Shown here piece by piece: positions 1 to 11,449 of a DNA stretch of 64,000 nucleotides. A program made the position numbers and the translations under genes. The notes under the pieces are model-generated. The model searched no databases and was not told where the DNA came from. It saw only the letters and a list, made by a program, of their open reading frames with translations. How positions within the stretch are numbered: the first letter of the stretch is position 1; the number at the start of each line of letters is the position of its first letter. The stretch lies in assembly GCA_947179155.2 (NCBI GenBank), contig OX359286.1, positions 38,184,908 through 38,248,907 on the forward strand. Reading direction: 5' to 3'. The stretch comes from Hedera helix. Lineage: Eukaryota > Streptophyta > Magnoliopsida > Apiales > Araliaceae.

Positions 1-560
1 AGATGTTAAATTGGGAGAAAAAATGAGAGATAGATTAGTAACCGTTAGATGTTAAAGCCCTAAATGATTTTAGATTGTTGGATGTTAAAATCTAAATTAA
101 TTTGAGACCGTTAAATATTGAAGTATTGAATTTTGAGTCGTTCTATTTTATATTATAGATTGTAGTTTAACTTGATTCTTTGTAAATTAATGTAGTTTAG
201 TATAATTTTGTAAATGATTGAAGATACTTTATAGTTTATAACTTATTGTATATATACACGTTATATTTGTTGGAAAAGTAGTTATATATAACGTTAAAAC
301 GTGTATATATATTGTTATTCAAATTAGTTACGTTGTATTTTTGGTTGATTGCGATATGTGTTAAAAATGTAGTTATTGGTTGATTATTGTATTTGTTATT
401 GGGATAAAGCAGGTTACAGGTACAAGAATAGGGTTTAAAAACCTGAAAATTGCAAAAGTAAAAAAAAAAACAAATTGACTCGTGAGATAGACTAATTCCG
501 ACAGAATAGGTCTATTTTCGGCGAAATATTCCGTTGGAATTAAGACTTTTTCTTGTAGTG
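1..560 (-). mobile_element. Terminal part of a CACTA (En/Spm) DNA transposon, truncated by the window edge
   Basis: Read on the minus strand, the sequence ending at 560 begins CACTACAAGAAAAAGTC, the classical CACTA/EnSpm terminal inverted repeat. It is followed by subterminal repeats of the type 'CCAACGGAATATTTCGCCGA' and 'TCGGAATTAGTC' (about 490-540). The three bases after the end (tac, 561-563) would be one copy of the 3-bp target duplication; the partner lies outside the window. The AT-rich interior to the left shows no transposase frame, so this may be a non-autonomous copy or only the noncoding end. The boundary at 560 is firm; how much of 1-480 belongs to the element is inferred. Confidence 0.72.
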
Positions 561-2275
561 TACGTATGCACAAAAGTGATAAAAATTACTGCATGCATGC
601 ACGTGTGTTGCATTTTAAGTTTTTTAAGTTGTGTGTTAGCTAGTAGCTCTGGTCTATCAGATGATGCATTAGTTTTAGAATCTCTGTAAATTTCAAAAGA
701 AAGTGCAATATTACATGATCTAACTTAATTCAATTGTATGGATGAATGGAGTTAAAATGTAAGGAGGAGGAGGAGCTGGAGGTTACCTGTATTAATGAAT
801 AAATCGAGTAAAATGTAAGGAGGCTCCCATTAAAAATTGATCTGTTGGTTCAATGAAAATCATTCTCGGATCCATTAAAAATTAATCCAATAGCTTACCT
901 GACATATGGAGTCTTCACCACATTAGAATATTATTTTGAAACTTGAAATGGAGTTATTATGAACTCGTAAAGCTAATTATTTTCCAACCTCTCCTAGTCC
1001 TCGTTACTTTATGTATAAGTCTTCAAATTTCTGCTCGTATTTTTATTAAACTTAACTAACAACTTAAAATTTTAATGATAAACATGAACGAAAATACCTG
1101 CTTAATATTTCCAAAATTGAGGTTTTTTTTTTTGTGTGTGAGATGCGCGTAATATTTTATTTGGGAAGTTTCTACTTTTAACGTGTCTCTGAAACGTCAA
1201 AAAGAAATTTTTTTGAAGTCTTCTGCAAGGTGCATTTATATACCACATATCACACAAAAAGTTAAAAGCATTTGTTGATTCATTGTTTTACCAACTCGTG
1301 GATAAGAATCAGCTAGATTCAACCACTTTTTGCCAGATTAGTAAGGAGTTGGGACTTATGACTAAAAAAGGACAGTGCCCCAAATCGAAGGCAATAATCT
1401 TGGTCCATATAACTTTCAATCTCAATCATTATTTACTACGTACATACAGAGCCTCAGTGCACTCCAACTCCAAGCACCTTAAATTTCATCCTGCACCCTA
1501 GAATGTAAGCCATACATTTTTATTTTTTTTGCTTTTTACCGTCTAATTTCTCGCCATTTTTTTCTACTATCAACAACAAAAAGTAATCAAGCTGCATATG
1601 AATATTAAGTGTTTTTTATATATGACAACAAATTTATGTCATATTAAATATCAACGTATTACATGACCTAAGAGAATAAAAAATAGACCCACACATTATT
1701 ATTCTATTTGTTCGCCTAGATTTACACGCCAGTGGCAATCCAAATTCGACATGAAAGTGATGCTATTACTCATAAGTCGAAGACTGGGTAAATTGAATCT
1801 TTCCATTGATGGAACACTTTCCAAATTGAATTTTTTTATTACATATAAAAAAAATTGTATATCTATCTTATAAAGACGTTAGCGGTGTAACCGTGTCATA
1901 CTATTTTTTCCTCTCTTTTGCCCCTACAACTTTAATTATATACTATTTTGTTGTTTATATATTAATTTTTTTTTATCTTTCTATTTAGTCCTCCAAATTT
2001 TAAGAAAATTTTATTTTACCCTACATAATTTACACACGCAACGCATGCGCCTCCATGTGCTAGTTATGAAATAAAGGGTCAACGGGTGTCGTGCACCATT
2101 TCTTGAATGCACCATCAGACGGTCTGTCTAAAACTAAAATATGATGACACATCGACATTTCTGTGCTCACAAATTCAAAGAACAAGTAGATCACTTGGTG
2201 AAGCTAGCAAAAAGGGAAAACAAGGAAAGTTACCTAAAGAGAAGCCATGTGCAGAGAGAGAGAGCAGAAGAAAAA
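561..2275. other. Intergenic DNA upstream of the MOCOS-like gene
   Basis: AT-rich sequence with homopolymer runs. No gene is recognised. A short plus-strand frame at 1283-1501 lacks known motifs. The last few hundred bases must hold the promoter and 5' leader of the gene starting at 2276, but I cannot pin a TATA box or transcription start. A purine-rich GAGAGAGAGAG leader-like stretch sits just before the chosen ATG (about 2253-2265). Confidence 0.5.
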
Positions 2276-4216
2276 ATGCAATCACCTTGCATTGGAGAAG
2301 CCCCAACCTGCTTTCATGGTTGCTGCATGATTCCCTTTCTTGCCCTGCCTGATCCCCAAAGTTCCTCCATAAGAAGCACTACCACGTCACAGTATAAATT
2401 TGCTATTTCCATGACTTCGTATCTCTATCCAAACACCCAATTCACTAACCATGAATCTCTCCCTTCATTGGCAGAATTATTTTCCAACTTCACCGAGTCA
2501 TACCCACAATACTTGCAAAGTAATCAAGCTGATCAAATCCGAGCTCGAGAGTACTTTCATCTTTCCATTTCAAACCATGTATGCCTTGATTACATTGGCT
2601 GTGGCCTCTTTTCTTATGTCCAGCAACAAAGCCATTATTCTGCATCTCCAATTGCCTCTACATCAAAGTATCCCCCTCCAACCCTGCATTCTAATGCTTC
2701 AGATGTACCTTTCTTTAATATTTCAAACAAGTCGGTAAATTTGTATTCTCAGATACTATATGGTGGCAAAGAATCAGAATTTGACTCCATTATCCAGAGA
2801 AGAATCATGAGCTTTATGAACATCTCTGAAGATGATTACTCCATGGTGTTCACTGCCAACCAGTCATCTGCTTTTAAGCTTTTAACCGACTGTTATCCCT
2901 TCCAGTCTAATCGCAATCTTCTGACTGTCTATGATTATGAGAATGAGGCCGTGGAGACAATGATTGATTGCTCCAAGAAGAAAGGCGCTCATGTAATGTC
3001 AGCTGAGTTCTCATGGCCTAAAATGAGTATCCAGTCCAAAAAACTCAGGAAGATGGTAGTGAGTAAAAGGAAGAACAGGAAGAGGGGATTATTTGTTTTC
3101 CCTCTTCAGTCTAAAATGACTGGAGCACGGTATTCATATCTGTGGATGAGCATAGCACAAGAATATGGGTGGCATGTCTTGCTTGATGCTTCTGCATTAG
3201 GAGCTAAGGACATGGAGACCTTAGGCCTCTCCCTCTTTAAGCCAGATTTTCTCTTTTGCACCTTTTACAAGGTTTTTGGGGAAAACCCATCCGGGTTTGG
3301 CTGCCTGTTTGTGAAGAAGTCCAGTGCTTCACTGCTGAAAAATTCCACCACCACAAGTATAGGGATTGTTAGTCTTTTGACAGATTCAAGACCATTTCAG
3401 TTTCTTGACAAATCATCCAATTTTGACATGGAAACTGAACAACAATCATCACCGTCTGTACTAAAGAATAATAATTTAGCTGCGCCAAGTTCATCCTCCA
3501 GCTTAGTGCCAGTTCAGCAGTATGAAGAAACCTTTCAGTTGCAAGATATACAAGAAGCTGGTGAAGAACAAAAGCAAGAATCAGTTTCTGAAATTGTTGA
3601 ATTAGACAATCCCCACAAAATAGGTCAATTAGGAAACAGAGAAGCCAGAGGTAGTGAAAGTTCACGGATTGAATTTAGGGGCTTGGATCATGCAGATTCA
3701 TTGGGTTTGATACTGATCAGTAGCAGAACAAGGTACCTAGTCAACTGGCTGGTCAATGCACTGATGAGTCTTCAACACCCACATTCAGAATATGGTCTTC
3801 CCTTAGTTAGAATATATGGACCAAAGGTAAGAATCGATCGAGGACCAGCTGTGGCCTTCAATGTGTTTGATTGGAAAGGAGAAAAGGTTGATCCTGTACT
3901 TGTACAGAAACTAGCCGATAGGAACAACATTTCTCTTAGTTTTGGGTTTTTGAAAAACATTTGGTTCTCAGACAAAAATGATGAAGAGAGAAATTTAATG
4001 GAGACAAGAACTCCTGATCGCAGAAATACTTTGAGAAATAAGAAAGAGAAGTATGATTTAGGTATATCTGTAATAACAGCTTCACTTGGGTTCTTGACAA
4101 ACTTTGAAGACACTTACAGGCTCTGGGCATTTGCTTCCAAGTTCCTGGATGCAGACTTTGTGGAGAAAGAGAGATGGAGGTACATTGCTCTTAATCAAAG
4201 TACTGTTGAGGTGTAG
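2276..4216 (+). CDS. MOCOS-like PLP-dependent transferase (NifS/aminotransferase class V fold), 646 aa
   Basis: Single-exon gene of 646 codons. The ATG at 2276 starts the product MQSPCIGEAPTCFHGCC, a Cys-rich N-terminus typical of the plant 'molybdenum cofactor sulfurase-like' family. The frame stays open 45 codons upstream, but that part is purine-rich and leader-like. The PLP-fold signatures are present: an active-site region with HVLLDASALG, then FLFCTFYKVFGENPSG, in which Lys332 is the expected Schiff-base lysine. Residues of about 380-490 form a Ser/Gln/Glu-rich, probably disordered insert before the C-terminal small domain (IRIDRGPAVAFNVFDW-like region). There is no MOSC domain, so this is not full-length MoCo sulfurase; family members usually lack it and their substrate is unknown. 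An intronless structure is, as I recall, common in this subfamily. No lesion was seen. Confidence 0.9.
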   Translation: MQSPCIGEAPTCFHGCCMIPFLALPDPQSSSIRSTTTSQYKFAISMTSYLYPNTQFTNHESLPSLAELFSNFTESYPQYLQSNQADQIRAREYFHLSISNHVCLDYIGCGLFSYVQQQSHYSASPIASTSKYPPPTLHSNASDVPFFNISNKSVNLYSQILYGGKESEFDSIIQRRIMSFMNISEDDYSMVFTANQSSAFKLLTDCYPFQSNRNLLTVYDYENEAVETMIDCSKKKGAHVMSAEFSWPKMSIQSKKLRKMVVSKRKNRKRGLFVFPLQSKMTGARYSYLWMSIAQEYGWHVLLDASALGAKDMETLGLSLFKPDFLFCTFYKVFGENPSGFGCLFVKKSSASLLKNSTTTSIGIVSLLTDSRPFQFLDKSSNFDMETEQQSSPSVLKNNNLAAPSSSSSLVPVQQYEETFQLQDIQEAGEEQKQESVSEIVELDNPHKIGQLGNREARGSESSRIEFRGLDHADSLGLILISSRTRYLVNWLVNALMSLQHPHSEYGLPLVRIYGPKVRIDRGPAVAFNVFDWKGEKVDPVLVQKLADRNNISLSFGFLKNIWFSDKNDEERNLMETRTPDRRNTLRNKKEKYDLGISVITASLGFLTNFEDTYRLWAFASKFLDADFVEKERWRYIALNQSTVEV

Positions 4217-4985
4217 GCCATCCTTAATTTTTTCATTCTTCCACATTCTAAGACCTTAAAGAGTAGAATATTATTTTTTTCGAGAGTTATGTCTATCTGT
4301 AAATTCAAGGACTTATTTACCTCTAGATGACCATGAATCGGATCATTGAGATTTAAGGGGGCATTACAGTATCTCATAAAAAATGTTAACACATTATAAC
4401 TTGTTAATTTATAGTGCAGTTATTGACATTATATAATCTTGCAGCAAACCTCCCGTGTGTGCATAACTTTGCATAACAGGAAACACTAAAGACTGTCTGA
4501 TCCTGTGTCATCCTCGTTCAAACTTCAAGTTTCATACATACTGAGTTATATTTTGTTCAGATGTTTTGACAACATATGATATACACTAACAAACTCTCAT
4601 CGGCTTTCAACATGTAGAGATCATACAGTGTATAGAATCAATACATAGTTTCACCCATCAACAAGGGTGGTCCACAATTTTGGACCTTTTGGTTATTAAG
4701 GTCTATAACTGCATCACAAATAAAAGGAGGAAGAGTTTTGTAGTTATGACAAAGTGCATTGAATAATGAATAGAAAAAGGACCTTTTTACGAATATTTCC
4801 TTGTTGAAGTGTTAAAGACTTCCCATATACTGCTCCAGTGTGCTTAACCTTGAAATCGGAAGCTTCCTATTTTTGTCTCTTCAATTATGAAGTGAATCTG
4901 TCCCCATATATTTAGTGTAATCAATATAAGACATCAAGGACGGATAAATTTAAAAACATCAAGGACCAAAACATGGTTTGTGTAG
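4217..4985. other. 3' flank and intergenic spacer
   Basis: The 3' end of the MOCOS-like transcript must lie here; possible poly(A) signals are diffuse in AT-rich sequence. No gene, RNA gene or clear repeat was recognised. Confidence 0.4.
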
Positions 4986-5234
4986 TACTCCCTTTCCTCC
5001 GCAAACAGAGTCTCATTTGCAAAAAACTTTGTTCTACCAAAAGAATCTTCTTTTATTGATAGTATTATAAAATAACACAATGTCCTAAAGATCGTCGTCA
5101 TCAGAATTTCATTATCATGCCCCCACTACACAAGTAGCACATTTTAATTTTCAGGAATAAACATGGAACAAATATTCATTCTTAATATTTGTAAAATTTA
5201 TAAATGGGTCCCTTTTAGTAAAATGGAGGGAGTA
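4986..5234. mobile_element. Stowaway-like MITE (Tc1/mariner type), about 249 bp
   Basis: It begins TACTCCCTTTCCTCCGC and ends AAAATGGAGGGAGTA. The outer TA dinucleotides are the expected TA target duplication, and CTCCCT...AGGGAG is the usual terminal signature of this MITE group. The interior is noncoding and AT-rich, with an 'AGAGTCTCATTTGC' block of the type seen in such elements. Confidence 0.75.
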
Positions 5235-6238
5235 ATATTTATCCTTTTCTCATTATTTATGTATATCAACATAACAAGCTATAAATTTTCTTGATTTTTA
5301 ACTACCTGGGATTTTGTGTCATTTATAATGGCTAGTTTTAAGAACCATCTTGAAAATTTTGACTACTAGCCCAAGAAAATAAGCTCAAAATCAGAAAAAC
5401 ACAAGTATCTGACAAATATCCTTCACAATATTCATCCATAAATCAAAAAATGTAAATATGAGAACGCCAGTGAAAGTAAATTCATCACTCAGTTAATAAA
5501 GTTCAAATATTTGTTTTCTTTTAATTATAAAAATTAAAAAAAAAAAATTTAGCAAAAGATGCGGAATTACCTGAATTTCAACTCTCTTTTTTCAACACTT
5601 TCGTATTGATTCCAAAATTACGTCTGCCAAGGAAGGAAAAGATTTGCTATTCTTCCTATTAGCCATTAGGCAACCGCATAAACCCCGAGTAAAACCTCCG
5701 GCGGGAAAATGCGGACCCAAAAACCCGACGGATGTACACATCCTTTACCCATTTTTTATTGACGGGCCACCAGGCCCGTATAGTGTATTGAAGTTTCTAT
5801 AAAGTTTGGCCCAGTTAACAGCTCAAATTTTATCCTAATGTTTTACTCCCTCCGTCGGTCCGTCCTAAACAAAAAAATTGAGTTAAAATATATTTTTTAC
5901 ACAAACTAAAACATAAAATGGGAGAAAGTGAATAATTTTTTTTTAAATTTATCTATAAAGTGATGAGTCCTTTTACTTTTTTTATACAAATGGATAACAT
6001 ATTTATATTTTATTTTATGTACCTTAACTCATCATTTTGATGATTAAAAAAATTATACTTTAAATTATCTAATTAAGATGTGAATTAATTTTATATTAAA
6101 TTTGTATTTTTACAATATTTAATATTATTTACCATTATAAAATTTATAACTGTCATTAATTCTTAGCCTCGTTCCCTTTTTCGCATTACTTATAACTATT
6201 TGGGTGGTTGCAAACTAGGGGTACCTCATTTCATTCCT
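5235..6238. other. Intergenic DNA with a partial Stowaway-like end
   Basis: At about 5844 the sequence ACTCCCTCCGTCGGTCCGTC looks like the left end of another Tc1/mariner MITE. I did not find its matching right end, so it is truncated or diverged. The rest is AT-rich with no recognisable gene. Confidence 0.4.
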
Positions 6239-8065
6239 CAGGACTGTAAATGATAATCGAAAAATTTATATTCTTTCATATTCGTATTTAAAATAAAACA
6301 GATATTATTTGTATATGAAATTAAGTGAATATATCCGTATTTGATTTTAAGGTATTCGTAAATAAACGGATACGAATATAGATATAACACTATCCGTATT
6401 CATTTAACATTCGACCGTAAATATATCATGTAAATAGCAGATATCAGGTATTTAGATTCGTATTTGAAATTTGTAGATGAATAACTTTAAATATCAAAGT
6501 CCTCATATGCCATAATATCCTTTTGTTTTTTCAAGGACACGTGAATGATGACATATTTTAATGACAATATTTATAATAATAATTTGTTTAATTTAAAATG
6601 ATATCATTATAATATATTATTTTAATTAGAATATGAATATGAAGAAAAAAAATACCATGCATTTGGTTTACAATTTAAGAAGTTATTATAAGTTTATGAA
6701 TTTGATAAGTCAGTACAAATGAATCTATGACACACACAAAAAATAAAAATAAAAATAAAAATTGAACTACTAAGATGGTGTTTATTTACAATTATGACGC
6801 TTATACAATTATACTTAATCCATCTTAAAATAAAAATCCTCTATGACTTTGTGTTTTGTGGTCAAAATTGTGACGCCCCCAAATCTGGGCCCACACAGCC
6901 CAAACTTGAGTTGTCAAAATACTACAACAAAATTAATACAACAAAGCACAACGTACAACAATACAGTGTATAAAATACACAACTAAGTTTTCACTATTAT
7001 TGTCACACTATTTTACAAAACGTGAAGACTATGATAACTATTCCTCGGACCCTCACTCCATTCCCCGGCTAGACCCTGTTATGTTTTCATCTCCTGTTGA
7101 AAAACAATGGAACAAAAGAAAGGGTGAGCTCAAATAGCCCAGTAAAGAATATCATGACTAAGATAATGACGAATAAATTATCATTAGTCTTCAACAGTTG
7201 AGTTCTTGATAGAATACAATAGACTACAAGGTTTATATCAAAAACTGCAGTTAAATTCTTAAACAACGTTCAGATCAATAATAGCAGCGGAATGAGTAAT
7301 CTATTAGAAGAATAATGCAGACTATAATGTCCACTCGGTTCTCTTTTTAGGAAAAACATCATCAACTTTTATCATCTGAAATATCATTAGTCAAGATAAT
7401 ACAAATTCACAGTTCCTGATCATAATCATGCAGATCAACAGTTCATCTTTGCACTATGGGCCAAATACATTCAATATAACACCAACGGTCATGATTATAC
7501 CAGATTCAGCCTTTGGTCATAATCATACCAAACAACAGTTCATCTTTGCACTACGGGCCAAAGAGAACATTCACCACGTGCCATAAAAGACACCGAACAG
7601 ATGTATCGCCTTTAACCTATTATATCGCCTTTAACCTATCATCTGTTCAACAAATATATCACATCTGTGCCCCCGGCCACAGATATTCACAACAGCTTGA
7701 TTTTTGGATGATTAGAATGATATAAATGATGAACAGAAGAAATAGGATAACAATAAGTATCGGAAGTTTACTTTGTACAGATTCAAATAATGTCCAAATT
7801 GTCAACATGATGTGGAGTGAAATTTAAAAATGATATTCAAGATCCACAGTTCAGAATAACGGTTACAATTCAATAGAAAGGTTCACGTAAATAGGAAGGT
7901 TCAGTTGAAATAATGAAGTTCAACTATTATGGAACATATAATATTTTCAGGAATTATAGAAGCAATAGTTCCATAATAAATTTCGATTTAGGAGTATGAA
8001 AGAAAATAATATCCCTTACCGTAGCAGGTTTGATTAACAAAAGGTGAAGAAAATTAATACAAAGG

Positions 8066-8333
8066 GTTATTCACCAACAGGCGGCAATCCGCTCCGTAAG
8101 GTTATTCCCACAATTTAATAGAATTTGAGTATAAAGAGTTATTCACCAAACAGGCGGCAATCCGCTCCGTAAGGTTATTCCCACAATTTAATAGAATTTG
8201 AGTACAAAGAGTTATTCACCAAACATGCGGCAATCCGCTCCGTAAGGTTATTCTCAGAGATTAATAATGAATGAATACGAAAGGTTATTCACCAACAGGC
8301 GGCAATCCGCTCCGTAAGGTTATTCCCACAACT
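8066..8333 (+). repeat. Tandem array of about 73-bp units (four copies) inside the LTR
   Basis: Four units begin GTTATTCACCAA at 8066, 8138, 8211 and 8284, giving periods of 72, 73 and 73 bp. Each contains the block GGCGGCAATCCGCTCCGTAA followed by GGTTATTC. The first three units are the most alike, and the fourth lacks the end of the spacer. The array lies upstream of the TATA-like motif, in the presumed U3 region, where such arrays often act as enhancer-like repeats; that role is inference. Confidence 0.92.
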
Positions 8334-8750
8334 TAATACATGGAAATAAAAGGCACGTCTTATGAGTAAGGAAGAAACAATATTATTATCGAGAATCAAA
8401 TAATGATAATCCCTTACCATAGTATGTTTGAATAATGGAAGATGAAAAAGATGGTATCCCTTACCTCAACACGTGACTGGATATTGATTTAAATGAGGTT
8501 GATTAACTTGAATAGTACACGTATACTTATAGATCTTCACAAATACTCAAGATGACTTAAGCACACTTAGAGAGAACTTTCACAAGAAGTATTTAGAGAG
8601 AGAAAGAAAGAACAAGTAAGGAAGTTTATGAAAAATCCTTAAGTTAAGGCTTCTATTTATAGCCAAAAATCTTATCATTCATTTAATCTAAACCATTCAT
8701 TTAAAGATCATCTTTTAATCTACACCATCCATTTCAAATATTATATTATC

Positions 8751-8905
8751 TTTAATCTACACCATTCATTTCATATCACCTAATAATCACCTAACTTTAT
8801 ATTATAAACAAATCAATTTAATTATTCAACAATAATTCACACTTTAATCTACACCATTCATTTCATATCACCTAATAATCACCTAACTTTATATTATAAA
8901 CAAAT
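8751..8905 (+). repeat. Direct duplication of about 63 bp inside the LTR
   Basis: The block starting TTTAATCTACACCATTCATT at 8751 and running to about 8813 recurs almost unchanged at 8843-8905 (offset 92 bp). Shorter related units (ATCTAAACCATTCATTTAA and similar) lie just upstream from about 8690, so this looks like a degenerate array just after the presumed transcription start. Confidence 0.88.
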
Positions 8906-9049
8906 AACTTTATCAATTCAATTATTATGACTAATTGTTATAAATACAGTATAGTTAGCTCTTAGATATCAAGTCAATAAATTAATGAAATACAACTGTT
9001 TAAATAACATCATAATAGAGATAACAATAATGTAAAATAAAGCATACGT

Positions 9050-9290
9050 TACTGTGTAATGACAATTATTGATTCAATAATGTGAATTACTGTGCATATG
9101 TTACTGTGACAATTATTAGGTTCAATAATTTTAAAAACAGTGCAATAACAATTATTGACTCAATGATATAAAATACAGTGTAATGACAATTATTAAATCA
9201 ATAATGCAAAATATTGTGTAACAACAATTATTGAATTGATAATATAAAATATTATGCAGTGACAATTATCGATGAAATGATGCGTAACAG
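9050..9290 (+). repeat. Degenerate tandem repeats with an ACAATTATTGA core inside the LTR
   Basis: A unit of roughly 45-60 bp recurs about five times. It carries ACAATTATTGA(N)TCAATAAT, an imperfect palindrome, followed by AAAATA(C/T)(A/T)GTG. Copies differ by substitutions and small indels. No coding sense was seen. The segment adds a third repeat array to the same LTR. Confidence 0.75.
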
Positions 9291-10535
9291 TTACGGTGTC
9301 AATTATCAGACCAAAAATATGAGACACTATGCAATACCGTGTGTTACTGTAGAGTACCGTGTGCTACAGAAAATACCATAAACTACCGTATGCTACTATT
9401 CTTTTATCACCGGTATTTTAACAGTTCCGTTGACTATTTTTATTTAAAAAGGTTACTTCTGTCGTTTTCTATATCCGACAAATATTCCGTTGTGGGGTCC
9501 ACCAATAATTTATTATTTCGGCGCCGTCGTACGGCACGAATATTTCCCGACCAAACGAATATTCCCCGACAAAGCGAATATTGTCCGACAAAATAAAATT
9601 TGCACATAACATCCTTAACTTTCAATTTTGTTAATTTAACCACTTGCTGTTTCAAAAAAATATATATATGAAGAAAAATTAAATTTTGTATTTCATAAAA
9701 TTCGGGGTCTTACAAAAATGATCAATTTTTAAATCAATAGATCTTATTATTCTTTTACATATTTACAAAAAATCAATAAACATTACTAGCTACCTACAAT
9801 CTAGTCAATTAAGGTCTTTAATTTATGCATTTTTACTACTACAAAGTGCAAAATATCTAAAAAGTATCATTTAACAAAAAAATTATATCCTAAAAGAATA
9901 AAATTATAATTATTAGTTTAGTAAATGTGTTTTATTTTCAAAACTTATGTAAGATAAGTTTTTATGAATTCTTTAATTGTTTAAATTCAAATTTATACAT
10001 TTACAAAGTATTCATAAATTTCAAATTGATCTTCTTAAAATTAATAACCTTTTGATACTTTTTGTAGAATGTTTAAATTTTAATTAATTTTTATGATCAT
10101 TTTGTGAATGATGATGTATTTGATATTTTCTCCCCTTTATAATATGTGTTGTTAAAACTTTAAATGGTTGTAATTGTCAATTTTTTTTTTAAATACTTTT
10201 TTCTTTCTAAAAATTAAATTGTTTATTAGATGACTGATATCCGAATTCGGATATTCGAATAAATAAACGGAAATGGATTTTATCCGTATTCGGATAAAAT
10301 TTCGAATATTGGATACGGATTTTTTTTAATATCCGTCGAATACCGAATACGAATACGAATAGGAGTATTAGTTTTCCAGATACGAATATTACTGTATCTG
10401 AATATATCCAGTTACCCCCTATCATTCCCTAACCTTATACAATTTTTTTAACAGGCAAGCAAGAGAATTTACCTGCTACTTATTTGACACACTCAGTTGA
10501 AATTTTTTATACACCAGGCAAGCATTTTGATGGAG

Positions 10536-10706
10536 AAGTTATTCAGTGGTCCTGGGGCACCATCACGTGGTGTCTCAGGCCACTAATATACTATCATTTT
10601 AGTATATATAATGAGTTCTTTCACTTCATATGCTGAAATTAATGATAATATATGAGTGGTGTTAAGACACCACGTGACCATGTTCCAGACCATAGAATAA
10701 TTTTTT
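10536..10706. mobile_element. MITE-like inverted repeat of about 170 bp
   Basis: The left arm (TTATTCAGTGGTCC...ATCACGTGGTGTCT) matches the reverse complement of the right arm (AGACACCACGTGACCATG...GACCATAGAATAA) over about 50 bp with mismatches. The arms are separated by an AT-rich core. I could not settle the target duplication. Each arm carries a CACGTG E/G-box inside the repeat. Confidence 0.65.
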
Positions 10707-11449
10707 CATTTGGATGTGACAGACAATATGGTCCTTGATTTTACGCTGCTAAGCTAGAAAGAAAGCTTACATGCATGCATTTTACGATTTACTCTGCTCG
10801 ATCTTTTTCCTTTTATCGAATGTTGATATCCATTTAATAACATGCATGCTTGCACATATAGAGCATTTAATTAATTTGAAATATGAGATCATGTGGCCAG
10901 TTATCTCATGCAACCATCATATCCTCAGCTAAGTCAAAGTTCCAAAATTTTCGGACTTCAGAAGAATGAAATTAAAGCCTGTAACTTGAAGCAAGGATAT
11001 TTGATACCCAAGTTAAACACGATCGATGAATAAACTGATTTAATGATCCGCCCTTTTGCGATATTGAAAGCTGATTCCTGAATCATTATTAGCTCCCATT
11101 TAACTAATTAACACAATGAATGAATGAATAAAAAAAGAAGTAATATTATTAACTCATTTTCTGCGCTTGTTTTATTTATAATCAATGAATTTTAGTGCAT
11201 GCAAATTTTACAAGTGGTTTTATAATTCTGCCATAACAAGCGGATATATAATTGAAAAGGTGAGCTTAGTTCCGATATGTATTCACGCATGTTTCATGTG
11301 GTTTGAGACCTATATGTAATTCCACCGCTCTCCCTTATTCATATACTTTTCCTTGTTTATTTCCCCGTAAGCTTGAGTATTTTAGTAATTTAATGATTGA
11401 TCATATATAGGCAATACAATCCCAAGTTAGCTGGATATGCGAAGAAATT
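10707..11449. other. Intergenic spacer
   Basis: AT-rich sequence without a recognisable gene or clear repeat. A few alternating ATGCATGCAT tracts occur (about 10770 and 10840). Confidence 0.4.

Larger units (their letters stand above)
6869..9714 (+). mobile_element. Solo LTR (retrotransposon long terminal repeat), 2,846 bp
   Basis: The segment starts TGTGACGCCCC and ends GGGGTCTTACA, giving TG...CA termini with an imperfect short inverted repeat. It is flanked by a perfect 5-bp target duplication, AAAAT (6864-6868 and 9715-9719), the hallmark of LTR-retrotransposon integration. No primer-binding site, gag/pol frame or second LTR is present, so a solo LTR left by recombination is the simplest reading; a small non-autonomous element is the alternative. 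A TATA-like CTATTTATAGCC near 8652-8663 suggests plus-strand transcription. Such long LTRs and CCCC-containing termini fit Ty3/Gypsy chromovirus-type elements, but the lineage is inferred. Confidence 0.85.
6239..10421. mobile_element. Non-autonomous hAT-type element, interrupted by a solo LTR
   Basis: The left end reads CAGGACTGTAAATGATAATC. The right end, read inward on the minus strand, is TAGGGGGTAACTGGATATAT, an alignable hAT-type terminal repeat. The flanks carry an 8-bp target duplication with one mismatch: TCATTCCT at 6231-6238 and TCATTCCC at 10422-10429. Both subterminal regions (about 6250-6480 and 10220-10400) are rich in short variants of ATCCGTATTCG in both orientations, as expected for transposase-binding repeats of hAT elements. 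Removing the LTR and one of its 5-bp duplications leaves about 1.33 kb. No transposase coding was seen. Confidence 0.75.

Noticed and set aside
2141..2275. 45 extra in-frame codons upstream of the MOCOS-like start
   Set aside because: The segment is purine-rich and leader-like, and the internal ATG at 2276 gives the N-terminus typical of the family.
3772..4113. Minus-strand reading frame of 113 codons
   Set aside because: Antisense shadow of the MOCOS-like coding sequence; no family motif.
8066..8333. CRISPR-like array
   Set aside because: The units are contiguous 73-bp tandem repeats without unique spacers, inside an LTR of a plant genome.
9339..9655. Short frames on both strands in the solo LTR
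   Set aside because: No motif, and they lie in noncoding LTR sequence.
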